A stretch of 64,000 bases of DNA. Source: Paenibacillus cellulositrophicus (GTDB lineage: Bacteria > Bacillota > Bacilli > Paenibacillales > Paenibacillaceae). This document shows positions 8,167-16,632 of this stretch, piece by piece. The position numbers and the translations under genes were made by a program. How positions within the stretch are numbered: position 1 is the first letter of the stretch; each line of letters begins with the position of its first letter. The stretch spans positions 3,157,501 to 3,221,500 of the forward strand of contig NZ_CP045295.1 of the NCBI RefSeq assembly GCF_009363095.1, written 5' to 3'. The notes below the pieces were generated by a model, which saw only the letters and a program-made list of their open reading frames with translations, searched no databases and was not told where the DNA came from.

Positions 8167-9285
8167 TCAGCTGCCAGGCGTATAAATTTGATCGAAAATG
8201 CCTCCGTCGCTAAAATGCTTCTTCTGCGTCTCATCCCATGTTCCGAACACATCCTGCAGCGTGAACAGATTGATGTCGTGGAATTTATCCTTGAACTTCT
8301 CCTTGACGCTATCCAGTGTCGGCCGGTAGAAGTTTTCCGCGGCGATCGTTTGGCCTTCCTCTGAGTACAGGTACTTCAGGTAAGCTTCGGCTACCTCGCG
8401 GGTTCCGCGCTTATCCACGACTTTGTCAACGACGGCGACCGGCGGTTCGGCAAGGATACTGACCGACGGATAGACGATGTCGAATTTGTCCGGACCCAGC
8501 TCCTTGACCGACAGCATGGCCTCGTTCTCCCAGGCAAGCAGCACGTCGCCGATGCCGCGCTCTACGAAGGTTGTCGTAGCTCCGCGGGCGCCGGTGTCGA
8601 GCACGGGTACGTGCTTGAACAGTTCCTTGACGAACTCCTGCGCTTTGGCCTCGTCGTTATTGTTTTGCTTCAAGGCATAGCCCCACGCCGCCAGGTAATT
8701 CCAGCGGGCGCCGCCCGATGTCTTCGGATTCGGCGTAATCACTTCCACGTCGCCTTTGATCAGATCGCCCCAATCCTTGATGTTCTTCGGGTTGCCCTTT
8801 TTCACCAGAAACACGATCGTCGAGCTGTACGGCGTGCTGTTGTGCTCGAATTTGCTTTCCCAGCCTTCATTGATCAGGCCTTTCTTCTGAATCGCATCGA
8901 TGTCATAGCCGAGTGCCAACGTGACTACATCCGCTTCGAGTCCGTCGATAACGGAACGGCTTTGCGCCCCCGAGCCCCCATGCGACTGCTTAATTGTGAC
9001 CTTCTGGCCCTTTTCTTTTTCCCAATAGGTCGCAAACGCTTTGTTGTAGTTCTCGTACAGCTCCCGTGTCGGGTCGTAGGAGACGTTCAGCAGTTCAACC
9101 GGTTTGGCCGAGCTGTCCGCCTGCGCCTCCGTGCTTTTTCCTTCGGTCGTGCCCCCCGCCTCTTTGTCCGTACTTCCGCTGCCGCTTCCATTTCCGCAGG
9201 CCGCTAGCGCAGCAGTCAGCAGCAGTGCCAGCCCTGCGCTCACTCCCCGCCTTACGATTTGTTTTCTTCTCCATACGTGTACCAT
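8167..9285 (-). CDS. cysP: Sulfate-binding lipoprotein
   Basis: Extracytoplasmic binding subunit of the sulfate/thiosulfate transporter, 372 residues. The start at 9285 (MVHVWRRKQ) has GGGGAG about 8 bases upstream; the frame is open further upstream without a better site. A signal peptide ends in the lipobox LAAC near residue 30, so the mature protein would be lipid-anchored. Family motifs include [52 protein letters not shown] and AWENEA. It is the first gene of cysP-cysT-cysW. Confidence 0.95.
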   Translation of the reverse strand: MVHVWRRKQIVRRGVSAGLALLLTAALAACGNGSGSGSTDKEAGGTTEGKSTEAQADSSAKPVELLNVSYDPTRELYENYNKAFATYWEKEKGQKVTIKQSHGGSGAQSRSVIDGLEADVVTLALGYDIDAIQKKGLINEGWESKFEHNSTPYSSTIVFLVKKGNPKNIKDWGDLIKGDVEVITPNPKTSGGARWNYLAAWGYALKQNNNDEAKAQEFVKELFKHVPVLDTGARGATTTFVERGIGDVLLAWENEAMLSVKELGPDKFDIVYPSVSILAEPPVAVVDKVVDKRGTREVAEAYLKYLYSEEGQTIAAENFYRPTLDSVKEKFKDKFHDINLFTLQDVFGTWDETQKKHFSDGGIFDQIYTPGS

Positions 9286-9485
9286 ATGACCCACTCCCCA
9301 GTGATAAAATGTACGGCCTGACCATGATTCATCGTGAAATTCTCGGTTTGGCCGGTGTTCGCCAAGCAAAAAAGGACAGAGGAAAATCCGGCACAGCCTG
9401 CAGACAAAACGGTCATGAATTGACCTGTCTGCTCCTGTTCCAGAGGTTCCTCCGTCCGTACGGTGAGAACTGCAATTTGTAATTA

Positions 9486-9504
9486 TTCCTACCTGATTAG
9501 TATG
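9486..9504 (-). promoter_or_regulatory. Candidate operator upstream of cysP
   Basis: The plus strand reads TTCCTACCTGATTAGTATG, matching the yezD-upstream site at 6306-6324 in 15 of 19 positions. It lies about 200 bases before the cysP start in an otherwise featureless A/T-rich region. TATAAC on the minus strand adjoins it and may be a -10 element. Confidence 0.5.
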
Positions 9505-9563
9505 TTATATGGGTATATTGTAGTGAGCCGAAACGTACCTGTCAAACCTTTTTTTCACAAAAA

Positions 9564-9752
9564 TCAATTTCTCTTTCTGGACCTGAACGCCAGGTTCGTG
9601 ACGGTGCCGACCACCAGACTGACCAGCATTGCGGATACGGCGAGACTGGCCACAACGGCAGCATAATTGGCCGGCGGGACGATATTGATGATCCCCAGAC
9701 CAAAAACGAGGACAAACACAATCGCGTAATCGAGCCATCGGAACTTCCTCAT
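9564..9752 (-). CDS. Small two-helix membrane protein, 62 aa
   Basis: MRKFRWLDYAIVFVLVFGLG begins a small protein with two hydrophobic helices (about residues 8-24 and 28-50) and a basic end RSRKRN. GAGGGGG sits 5 bases before the ATG. No family is recognised. It lies alone between the cysP promoter region and the bidirectional terminator at 9822. Confidence 0.65.
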   Translation of the reverse strand: MRKFRWLDYAIVFVLVFGLGIINIVPPANYAAVVASLAVSAMLVSLVVGTVTNLAFRSRKRN

Positions 9753-9821
9753 TCTATCCCCCTCTCATCGCTCCGTCATACCGGAAATGTGCAATGGAGC
9801 CTAACCCCAATGTATCACAAC

Positions 9822-9864
9822 AAAAAAACCAGGGGAACCATAAAATGGGACCCTGGTTTTTGGT
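9822..9864. terminator. Bidirectional terminator after the lactonase gene
   Basis: AAAACCAGGG (9825-9834) pairs with CCCTGGTTTT (9851-9860), with A and T runs on the outer sides. It lies 20 bases past the stop of the minus-strand lactonase gene. Confidence 0.85.
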
Positions 9865-9881
9865 TGTTAAGAAATTATTTG

Positions 9882-10940
9882 CTATTCGCCCTTCACCCAC
9901 TGCTGAATGCATACCGGCTTCGGCAGCTCCAGCGCAAAGCCGGTCGGGGTCAAACGCCCGGAATCCGAACCGATTTTGTACGACAGCATATTGCCTGTGT
10001 TCTGGTTTGCCGCTATCAGGTATCCCGAAATGATCGCGAAATTGCGCGGAAACTCGCCGCCCGTCGATACCCAATCCACCGGAGTCAGTTCACCGGTCGA
10101 CTCGTTGATATGGAACAGGACGATGCTGTCATCTCCCCGGTTGGACCCGTACAGAAAACGCCCGCAAGGGGAAATATGGATGTCGGCGCAGAAGCTCTCC
10201 CCGGTAAAATCCTCAGGCAGCGTAGATACGTTCTGCAGCACTTTCAATTCCCCGGCCTGCCCATTATAGGCAAACACCGTTACCGTATTGTCGAGCTCGT
10301 TAATACCGTACGCCCACTTACCGGACGGATGAAAATCAAAGTGGCGCGGTCCCGCTCCAGGCGTCGTTTTTACTTCCCCGTGGGTCACCAGCTTGCCGTC
10401 TTCTAGGCGGTAGAGCACGATTTCATCCAGCCCCAGGTCGCAGACCAGCACAAACCTACCTTCCGGATCCTGAAAAATCGAGTGCGGATGCGGCCCCTCC
10501 TGCCGGTCGTCCCGGATGCTGCGCCCGCTGTGCTTGACGATGGAGCTCATCTCCGCCAGCCCGCCGGTTTCGCCGATCCGGAACACATTGATATGCCCGC
10601 TGGAATAATTGGACACCATCGCAAACTGCCCGTCCCGGGTCAAGGAGACATAGCAGGGGTCCGCCCCTTCCGTCGGCATCCGGTCCAGCAGATGGAGCTC
10701 GCCGGTTTCGTTGTCGATTGAATAGGCGAAGATCTCGCCGCCTCCCGTTTCGCTCACCGCATACAGCCGGTCCCCCGCCGCGTTCAGCGTCAGATACGAG
10801 GGATTGGCAATGCCGGGCAGGCCGTTCACGACATCCATTTCTCCGGTTTCCGTGTCGAGGGAACAGAGGAAAATCCCCTTTTCCGCCTCAGGGGCGTATG
10901 TACCTGTATAGAAGAAGCTTTTATTTTCCGGGTTCACCAT
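9882..10940 (-). CDS. pgl: Beta-propeller lactonase (6-phosphogluconolactonase family, Pgl/YkgB type)
   Basis: The 352-residue protein has seven repeated blades such as NPSYLTLNAAGDRLYAVSE, DPCYVSLTRDGQFAMVSNYSSG and GPRHFDFHPSGKWAYGINE, the signature of the YbhE/YkgB lactonase family. These enzymes hydrolyse 6-phosphogluconolactone in the oxidative pentose phosphate pathway, although some members act on other lactones. HPHSIFQDPEGRFVLVCDLGLDEI, with its conserved His, lies near the presumed active site. No signal peptide is seen, so it is cytoplasmic. AAGGAG is 6 bases before the ATG. It appears monocistronic. Confidence 0.88.
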   Translation of the reverse strand: MVNPENKSFFYTGTYAPEAEKGIFLCSLDTETGEMDVVNGLPGIANPSYLTLNAAGDRLYAVSETGGGEIFAYSIDNETGELHLLDRMPTEGADPCYVSLTRDGQFAMVSNYSSGHINVFRIGETGGLAEMSSIVKHSGRSIRDDRQEGPHPHSIFQDPEGRFVLVCDLGLDEIVLYRLEDGKLVTHGEVKTTPGAGPRHFDFHPSGKWAYGINELDNTVTVFAYNGQAGELKVLQNVSTLPEDFTGESFCADIHISPCGRFLYGSNRGDDSIVLFHINESTGELTPVDWVSTGGEFPRNFAIISGYLIAANQNTGNMLSYKIGSDSGRLTPTGFALELPKPVCIQQWVKGE

Positions 10941-11073
10941 TCACCACTCCTTGTCCATTCAAAAATAGGATCCTCATCTGAATTCATTATAGATTCATTT
11001 CTGTAGTTCATTCTATATATTACCCTATTTTATTCTCGGCGACTGCCTACGGCTGATGAAGAAGAGGCGCAGC

Positions 11074-11097
11074 AAAAAGGCGCTCCTGCGAGCGCCT
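11074..11097 (-). terminator. Terminator of the DUF4395 gene
   Basis: AGGCGCTC-CTGC-GAGCGCCT is a perfect 8-bp hairpin at 11078-11097, followed on the minus strand by TTTTT. It lies 60 bases after the stop at 11157. The remainder of 10941-11073 holds no gene. Confidence 0.85.
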
Positions 11098-11156
11098 AGA
11101 TAGTATGGAAATAAACGGACCGGCAGGCGGTCACTTTCCCTGTATATTAAACCCGT

Positions 11157-11567
11157 TTATGAATGAATCCGTCTTCTCGCCTTAAACTGCTTGTATTGAA
11201 AATACACCGTACAGCCGATGCAGTAACCGCACAGCGCCACGAATGCCGCCAGAAACAGCATCGCCGCAAAAATATACCCGAACACCGGCAGCTGCAGCGC
11301 AAAAAAGAGCAGCGACAGCGTCAGGAAAAGCACGGCCAGCACATTGTTGAACCGCTGCAGTTCCAGTGCCTGAGTCGGTTTGCCTTGGACACGCAGAAAC
11401 GGTTTGGCCAGGAGCACGAACGCATTTTTTCCTGTTAGCAGCCCAAGCACCTGAATGATCCATAGTGCCAGCAAAATGTACGGCTGGTTGAACACGGCGG
11501 TCAGGATCACAAACAGCACGATGCCGGTCTGATTCGCTTTGACATAGGGTTCCGGAATTTCCTTCAT
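11157..11567 (-). CDS. DUF4395 family membrane protein
   Basis: The 136-residue protein has four hydrophobic helices and the DUF4395 end signature CGYCIGCTVYFQYK near residue 120, plus the loop RFNN around residue 71. The Cys-containing CxxC segment suggests a link to thiol or selenium/sulfur chemistry in some members, but no function is established. AAAGGACGG precedes the ATG. A good promoter lies at 11613-11641, and the gene ends at the hairpin at 11074, so it is a single-gene unit. Confidence 0.85.
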   Translation of the reverse strand: MKEIPEPYVKANQTGIVLFVILTAVFNQPYILLALWIIQVLGLLTGKNAFVLLAKPFLRVQGKPTQALELQRFNNVLAVLFLTLSLLFFALQLPVFGYIFAAMLFLAAFVALCGYCIGCTVYFQYKQFKARRRIHS

Positions 11568-11612
11568 CGGGGTTCACCGTCCTTTAAAGAAGAGATTGGG
11601 GTCTTTGACCTT

Positions 11613-11641
11613 ACTATAGAATATTAATCCGATGAGTACAA
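11613..11641 (-). promoter_or_regulatory. Sigma-A-type promoter of the DUF4395 gene
   Basis: On the minus strand TTGTAC (plus 11636-11641) and TATAGT (plus 11613-11618) are exactly 17 bases apart, about 45 bases before the start codon. Confidence 0.6.
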
Positions 11642-11710
11642 TAGGAATAAAATGCGATGTGGTTCACGTAATTAATCTTTTATAATCTAAAACGTTTACC
11701 GACTCCAATG

Positions 11711-11741
11711 AAAAAAGGCCCTGCGTCGCGGCAGAGCCCTT
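11711..11741 (-). terminator. Terminator of the nitrite assimilation operon
   Basis: AAGGGCTCTGC pairs imperfectly with GCAGGGCCTT and is followed on the minus strand by TTTTTT. It lies about 125 bases after the stop of the siroheme methyltransferase gene. The stretch between them has no credible gene. Confidence 0.75.
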
Positions 11742-11865
11742 CTGATCGTGAAGCTTACTTGATCTCAATTTTAAAATCCTGCAGGATTAATCCGCCGGGA
11801 TAATCGGCCAGCCGCTGGTTTAGACCGGCCCCCTTCGGTTGTCCCTTCTCACGGCTTTCCTAAAG

Positions 11866-12633
11866 TTACCCGATCCGCTCCTCAGCCTCCTCGGCCAGGC
11901 GGAGCAGCTGCTCCCGCACATGCACCACCTCGCCGAAAATGAGCAAGGCCGGGTTTTTGACGTGCATGAGGGAAGCCAGTTTGTGGATGCTGCCCACCGT
12001 GCCGGTAATGACCCGCTCCTGCTCGCTCGTCCCCTGCTCGACGATCGCAGCCGGGGCCGAATGCGGCCGGCCGTGAGCGATCAGCTCGCGGCAGATATCG
12101 GCCATGCCGGCGACACCCATGTACACGACCAGGGTGTCGACGCCCTGGGCAAGCAGGTCCCAGCGGGGACCCTGCTCCCGGCCGGCACTGCTCGAGCCGC
12201 TGACGAAGGCGACCGAGGCGCTCCGCCCGCGGTGGGTCAGCGGGATACCCGCCGACGAGGCGGCGCCGATCGCCGAGGTCACGCCCGGCACAAACTCGAA
12301 CGGGATGCCGCGCAGCGCCATCTCCTGTGCCTCTTCGCCGCCGCGGCCAAAGATCAGCGGATCGCCGCCTTTCAGCCGCACGACCTGTTTGCCCTTCATG
12401 GCGAACGCGGCGAGCTGCTCATGGATTTCCGCCTGCGGCACCGCATGCTGTCCCGGCGCCTTGCCGACGTAGACGAGCGCCGCGCCTTTCTTCGCATACC
12501 CAAGCAGTTCCTTGTTCACCAGGCGGTCATACAAGATGACATCCGCCTCCTGGATCCGCCGGAGCGCCTTTACCGTAATGAGCTCCGGATCACCGGGACC
12601 GGCGCCGACGATAGACACCATGCCCGGCTTCAT
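11866..12633 (-). CDS. cobA: Uroporphyrinogen-III C-methyltransferase (SUMT)
   Basis: Transfers two methyl groups from S-adenosylmethionine to uroporphyrinogen III, giving precorrin-2, the precursor of siroheme needed by NirB. The 255-residue protein shows the SUMT signatures VGAGPGDPELIT (residues 8-19), DVILYDRLV, VYVGK and VRLKGGDPLIFGRGGEE (about residues 82-98). No oxidase/chelatase domain is fused, so siroheme completion needs enzymes elsewhere. The start overlaps the stop of the nitrite channel gene by four bases (ATGA), showing translational coupling. Confidence 0.95.
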   Translation of the reverse strand: MKPGMVSIVGAGPGDPELITVKALRRIQEADVILYDRLVNKELLGYAKKGAALVYVGKAPGQHAVPQAEIHEQLAAFAMKGKQVVRLKGGDPLIFGRGGEEAQEMALRGIPFEFVPGVTSAIGAASSAGIPLTHRGRSASVAFVSGSSSAGREQGPRWDLLAQGVDTLVVYMGVAGMADICRELIAHGRPHSAPAAIVEQGTSEQERVITGTVGSIHKLASLMHVKNPALLIFGEVVHVREQLLRLAEEAEERIG

Positions 12634-13499
12634 CGGCCGCGTTCGGCAGACACAGCCGCCGCCTCCATGGAGCCGCGGGCTCCGGCCGATCCGATCGCAC
12701 TCGGCTTGCTTTTGCTAAACCCGCGGATGGACACGTAATACGCTACGCCCGTAAACAAAGCGCCGCCAATGAAGTTGCCGATCAGCACGGGGATCTGGTT
12801 CCACAGCCACCAATCGGCAAAGCTGACGTTGGCGCCCAGCATCATCCCGGCCGGAATGACGAACATATTGACGACGGCATGCTCGAATCCCTGGCCGAAG
12901 AAGATGAGAATCGGCAGCCACATCGCTGCGATTTTGCCAGCGGTAGACTTGGACGTAAACGCCATGACCACGCCCAGCGTCACCATCCAGTTGCACAGCA
13001 TCGCCTTGATCACGATCAGCAGCAGGCCTTCGCCGCCGAGCTCCTTATAGGCCAGCGTCTTTGCTTCGCTCGTCTTGATGATCGTCTGGACAAGCGGGCT
13101 GCTCATGTCGTGCCCCATTTTGGTAATGGTCAGGCCGTACAGCACCGCATAGACCAGGCAGCCGATCACATGGCCGAGGATGACCCAGCCATAATTGCCA
13201 AGCATGGAACGGACCGAGGCCTTTTTCTGCAGCACCGCCAGCGGAATGAGCGCAAAGCTCCCCGTTACCAGCTCCAGCCCGAGCAGCACGATAATCACAA
13301 AGCCTACGGGAAAAATAAGCGCACCGGCCATCGGAATATTCGTTTGGGATGAAGCGGTAAAGGCCAGCGTCGTGGCAGAGGCCAGAATCGCCCCCGCGAG
13401 CATGCTGCGCACCAGCATTTGCCCCGGACTCAGCTTCGTTTTGTTCGCGCCTCCCTCAATCATGTCATTTAGAACTTCGCCTGGTTTTACATAATCCAT
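12630..13499 (-). CDS. nirC: Formate/nitrite transporter family channel (NirC type)
   Basis: A pentameric-type membrane channel, here most likely importing nitrite for NirBD. The 289-residue protein has six helices and FNT signatures such as GAILASATTLAF, PVGFVIIVLLGLELVTGSF and LCNWMVTLGVVMAF, with the AFEHAVVNMF-like element FEHAVVNMFVIPAGMMLGA. The start MDYVKPGEVLN at 13499 follows GGAGGAGGAG; an upstream in-frame ATG would overlap nirD. It is coupled to cobA at its end. Confidence 0.93.
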   Translation of the reverse strand: MDYVKPGEVLNDMIEGGANKTKLSPGQMLVRSMLAGAILASATTLAFTASSQTNIPMAGALIFPVGFVIIVLLGLELVTGSFALIPLAVLQKKASVRSMLGNYGWVILGHVIGCLVYAVLYGLTITKMGHDMSSPLVQTIIKTSEAKTLAYKELGGEGLLLIVIKAMLCNWMVTLGVVMAFTSKSTAGKIAAMWLPILIFFGQGFEHAVVNMFVIPAGMMLGANVSFADWWLWNQIPVLIGNFIGGALFTGVAYYVSIRGFSKSKPSAIGSAGARGSMEAAAVSAERGR

Positions 13500-13522
13500 C
13501 GGCTGCTCCTCCTCCCTCTCGC

Positions 13523-13840
13523 TTAAGATTCCGTCAGGCAATAAATCGCCCCGCTTACCGGATCCACCTCAACCTCATAGGTGCTGACCTTGCCGGTATC
13601 CGGCTCCTGCACGCAACCGCTGCGCAGGTCGATTTTCCAGTCGTGCAGCGGACAATGCACATCCTTGCCGCACACCATGCCTTCGGAGAGCTTTCCTCCT
13701 TTGTGCGGGCACTTGTTCTCCACCGCCAAAATATCCCCATCGCTTAAGCGGAACAAGGCAATCTCCGTCCCCTCCAGCACCACCGTCCGCGATCCTTTCG
13801 GATCGATTTCCGCTATATTTCCGATCAGATGCTTAACCAT
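13523..13840 (-). CDS. nirD: Nitrite reductase small subunit, Rieske-type
   Basis: Small subunit of the assimilatory NAD(P)H nitrite reductase. The 105-residue protein carries the Rieske-like pair CPHKGG (from residue 43) and CPLHDW (about residue 63), which in this protein keeps both Cys-x-His pairs. It therefore probably binds a [2Fe-2S] cluster, unlike the cluster-less NirD of E. coli. The binding site TAAGGGGGGA lies directly between the nirB stop and this ATG. Second gene of the nirB-nirD-nirC-cobA operon. Confidence 0.93.
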   Translation of the reverse strand: MVKHLIGNIAEIDPKGSRTVVLEGTEIALFRLSDGDILAVENKCPHKGGKLSEGMVCGKDVHCPLHDWKIDLRSGCVQEPDTGKVSTYEVEVDPVSGAIYCLTES

Positions 13841-13852
13841 CCCGTTCCCCCC

Positions 13853-16288
13853 TTAGTTCTTCACAGGCTCTGCATTCGGCAGAGGTTCAAAATTTTTACG
13901 GAGTTCCTTGTCGGACAAAATCTCCTTCCACGGATCCTTCTGCGTGCTGAGCGCCAGCTTCAGCCGCGCATGGAGAGCCTCACGGTCTTCCTTCTTCTCC
14001 AGCGCCTTCTTTACGCTGTCCAGCCCGATCCGCTCAATCCAGACCGAAGTCCGTTCATTCCACTGCGCATGCTCGCGGTAATATTGAATAAAGGCACTCG
14101 CCCATTCGACCACTTCATCCTCCGTCTTCACGACGCAGAGCAGCTCGGTTGCCCGCACATGCACGCCGCCGTTGCCGCCGACATGCAGCTCCCAGCCGCC
14201 ATCGATGGCGACCACGCCGAAATCCTTAATCGTCGCTTCCGCGCAGTTCCGCGGACATCCCGATACGGCCAGCTTCACCTTGGCCGGTGTACTCAGACGT
14301 TCCAGCTCTTTTTCAAGCCGGATGCCCATGCCGATGGAGTCCTGGGTACCGAACCGGCAAAAGGTTGAACCGACGCAGGTTTTCACCGTGCGGAGCGCTT
14401 TGCCGTATGCATAGCCTGAAGGCATGTCGAGCTCCTCCCACATTTTCGGGAGATCCTCCTTTTTGACGCCAAGCAGGTCGATCCGCTGCCCTCCGGTGAT
14501 CTTGACCATCGGCACGTCGAATTTCTCGGCGACCTCGGCGATTTTCTTCAGCTCTGACGGGGAAGTGACACCGCCGTAAATCCGCGGCACTACGGAATAG
14601 GTTCCGTCCTTCTGAATGTTCCCGTGGTATCTCTCGTTGGTGAACCGGGATTCTTTTTCATCCTTATAAGACTCGGGGAACAGCATGCCCAAATAGTAGT
14701 TCAGCGACGGACGGCATTTGGAGCAGCCTTCGGGATTGTTCCAGCCCAGCACGTTCATCACTTCTTTAATGGACTTCAGTCCCATCCGGGAGATTTCTGC
14801 GACGATTTCGTCCCGGTTCAGCGTTGTGCAGCCGCAAATGCCTTCTTTGACCGGCTCTCCTGCTGCATCGCCCGCGTAGAGCTGAACCAGGCCCTCGACG
14901 AGCGGTTTGCAGCCGCCGCAGGATCCGGACGCCTTGGTGCAGGCTTTGACCGAGGATACAGTCGTGCAATTTTTGTTCAGGATCGCGTCCTTGATCGTCT
15001 CTTTGGTGACGCCGTTGCAGCCGCAGATGATTTCGTCATCCGGCAGACTGGCCAGCCGTTCTTCCGGCGATACGGAAGCTCCCGCGCCGACGGCGAAGCC
15101 GAGCAGCAGCTCCTTTTCCCGGCCCTTGACCGATTCCCGGCTTTTCATCAGCGAGAACAGCTTGGAGCCGTCGCCTGTGTCCCCGAACAGGACGGCGCCG
15201 ACAAGCCGATCGTCGTGGATGACGATCTTTTTATACACGCCCTCTACTTCATCTTGGTAGCGCAAAGCCCTGGTGCCCTCCGGTTCGGCAAAATGCCCCG
15301 CGGAGAATACATCTACGCCCGACACTTTCAATTTGGTGGAAGTCACGGAGCCGGCATAACCGGCGGTTTCCACGCCCGCGAGCCGTTTGGCGAGCACAGC
15401 CCCTTGTTCATATAGGGGAGCGACCAGTCCGTAGGCGATGCCCCGATGCTCCGCGCACTCACCGACAGCATAGATGCCGGGAATGTTCGTTTCCATATAA
15501 TCGTTGACGACGATGCCCCGGTTGACCTCAATTCCGGCGGACTTCGCCAAGGCCACATTCGGCCGGATGCCGACCGCCATAACGATTAAATCGGCGTCGA
15601 CCCGGGTTCCGTCGGTGAAGCGAAGCTCCTTGACCCGCTTGCGCCCCATAATGGACTCGGAATGCTTGCTCAGCAGAAACGTCATCCCTTGGGCTTCCAG
15701 CTCCCGCTGCAGCATCCGCGATGCGGTTTCGTCCAGCTGACGCTCCATTAAATAAGGATGGATATGGACGACCGAGACGTCCATGCCGAGGTGCAGCAGC
15801 CCTCTCGCCGCTTCGAGCCCCAGCAGTCCGCCGCCGATGATCACAGCTTTTTTATGCTTTTTAGACGTCTCCATCATCATTTCGCAGTCCTTGATATCCC
15901 GGAAGGCGATGACCCCTTCCTTATCTGCGCCCGGAAGCGGGAGCATGAACGGATTGGAGCCCGTCGCCATAATCAGCACGTCATATTTCGCCTCTGCACC
16001 TTGATCGGAGTAAACGACGCGGTTTTTCGTATCGATTCGGGTCACCATGTGCCCGGCATATAGTTGAATCCGGTTCTCTTTGTACCAGTCCCAGTCGTTG
16101 ATCACAATTTCCTGAATATCCGCACCGCCCGTAAGGACCGATGACAGCATGATCCGATTGTAGTTGGGATAAGGCTCCGCCCCGAAAATCGTGATTTCGT
16201 ACGCATCCGGCGCCAGCTTCAGCAGATGCTCCAGCGCCCTTACCCCCGCCATCCCGTTACCGACCATGACCAGCTTTTTCGTCGCCAT
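13853..16288 (-). CDS. nirB: Nitrite reductase large subunit (NAD(P)H, siroheme)
   Basis: Reduces nitrite to ammonium with six electrons from NAD(P)H in the cytoplasm. The 811-residue protein has an N-terminal FAD/NAD(P) module (VGNGMAGVRALEHLL at residues 8-22; IIGGGLLGLEAARGL near 150), then two BFD-type [2Fe-2S] segments (CGCNGVTKETI with CGGCKPLV, and CGCTTLNRDEI with CSKCRP), then the ferredoxin-like half and the siroheme/4Fe-4S domain with CVGSTFCRFG and GCPRNCAEA. The start at 16288 (MATKKLVMVG) follows AGGGGAGCGG; the upstream extension is in the leader. It heads the operon and is preceded by an ANTAR-type antitermination leader. Confidence 0.97.
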   Translation of the reverse strand: MATKKLVMVGNGMAGVRALEHLLKLAPDAYEITIFGAEPYPNYNRIMLSSVLTGGADIQEIVINDWDWYKENRIQLYAGHMVTRIDTKNRVVYSDQGAEAKYDVLIMATGSNPFMLPLPGADKEGVIAFRDIKDCEMMMETSKKHKKAVIIGGGLLGLEAARGLLHLGMDVSVVHIHPYLMERQLDETASRMLQRELEAQGMTFLLSKHSESIMGRKRVKELRFTDGTRVDADLIVMAVGIRPNVALAKSAGIEVNRGIVVNDYMETNIPGIYAVGECAEHRGIAYGLVAPLYEQGAVLAKRLAGVETAGYAGSVTSTKLKVSGVDVFSAGHFAEPEGTRALRYQDEVEGVYKKIVIHDDRLVGAVLFGDTGDGSKLFSLMKSRESVKGREKELLLGFAVGAGASVSPEERLASLPDDEIICGCNGVTKETIKDAILNKNCTTVSSVKACTKASGSCGGCKPLVEGLVQLYAGDAAGEPVKEGICGCTTLNRDEIVAEISRMGLKSIKEVMNVLGWNNPEGCSKCRPSLNYYLGMLFPESYKDEKESRFTNERYHGNIQKDGTYSVVPRIYGGVTSPSELKKIAEVAEKFDVPMVKITGGQRIDLLGVKKEDLPKMWEELDMPSGYAYGKALRTVKTCVGSTFCRFGTQDSIGMGIRLEKELERLSTPAKVKLAVSGCPRNCAEATIKDFGVVAIDGGWELHVGGNGGVHVRATELLCVVKTEDEVVEWASAFIQYYREHAQWNERTSVWIERIGLDSVKKALEKKEDREALHARLKLALSTQKDPWKEILSDKELRKNFEPLPNAEPVKN

Positions 16289-16331
16289 GTCTCTTCCGCT
16301 CCCCTCAATAGTCCAATCTTCTGAATCTTGT

Positions 16332-16441
16332 ACCAAAAACCAGAAAAGCCCGCCTTCGGGCCCCGGGCAGAGTGGACACACTCTGGTTCAGGAGTCGAAA
16401 GCAGGCTTCATTGCCGCTATAAAGGATACACCGTTGTATCC
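16332..16441 (-). promoter_or_regulatory. ANTAR-type antitermination leader of nirB
   Basis: In minus-strand RNA order: hairpin P1 GGATACAACGGTGTATCC (plus 16424-16441) with hexaloop AACGGT; a 5-base linker; hairpin P2 AGCGGCAATGAAGCCTGCT (plus 16400-16418) with hexaloop AATGAA; then an internal hairpin (16368-16385). GCGGGCTT (plus 16346-16353) follows, then TTCTGGTTTTT. Both hexaloops have A at position 1 and G at position 4, the hallmark of ANTAR target RNAs. AAGCCTGC in P2 is fully complementary, with one G-U pair, to GCGGGCTT, so P2 and the terminator are mutually exclusive. The ANTAR gene lies next door. Confidence 0.8.
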
Positions 16442-16448
16442 GGCTGTT

Positions 16449-16495
16449 ATCAAGTTCTTGATGGAAATATACACTACCTCGCGAATGTTTGTCAA
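16449..16495 (-). promoter_or_regulatory. nirB promoter and start-site palindrome
   Basis: On the minus strand TTGACA (plus 16490-16495) and TATATT (plus 16466-16471) are 18 bases apart, giving a start near 16459 and a leader of about 170 bases. A perfect 14-bp palindrome ATCAAGTTCTTGAT (16449-16462) sits on the start site and may bind a repressor. Confidence 0.6.
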
Positions 16496-16569
16496 CATAT
16501 TTAACATGAGAAAACCATTTCGATTTGGTTATCGACATGTCACCTTATTTTATGTTATATAAATTAACA
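16490..16569. promoter_or_regulatory. Two TnrA/GlnR-like boxes between nirB and the ANTAR gene
   Basis: TGTCAACATATTTAACA (16490-16506) and TGTTATATAAATTAACA (16553-16569) each match the TnrA/GlnR consensus TGTNANAWWWTNTNACA at all fixed positions but one. They are 63 bases apart, about six helical turns. The first overlaps the nirB -35 element, and both are also well placed for the divergent ANTAR gene. Nitrogen-source control is inferred. Confidence 0.55.
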
Positions 16570-16632
16570 TACAAATCTGTTGCACTCATCTTAAACTCTG
16601 ACTGGACTGAATTAAGAAGGGAGCGTCTATGC

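Noticed and set aside
11757-11865. Short minus-strand frame after cobA ending QRLADYPGGLILQDFKIEIK
   Set aside because: The sequence looks protein-like and could be a gene remnant, but it has only 34 codons after a stop, no start codon and no recognisable family.
16368-16385. Hairpin CAGAGTG/CACTCTG considered as an ANTAR target hairpin
   Set aside because: Its loop does not have A1 and G4. The two true hexaloop hairpins lie further upstream at 16400-16441; this one sits inside the terminator.
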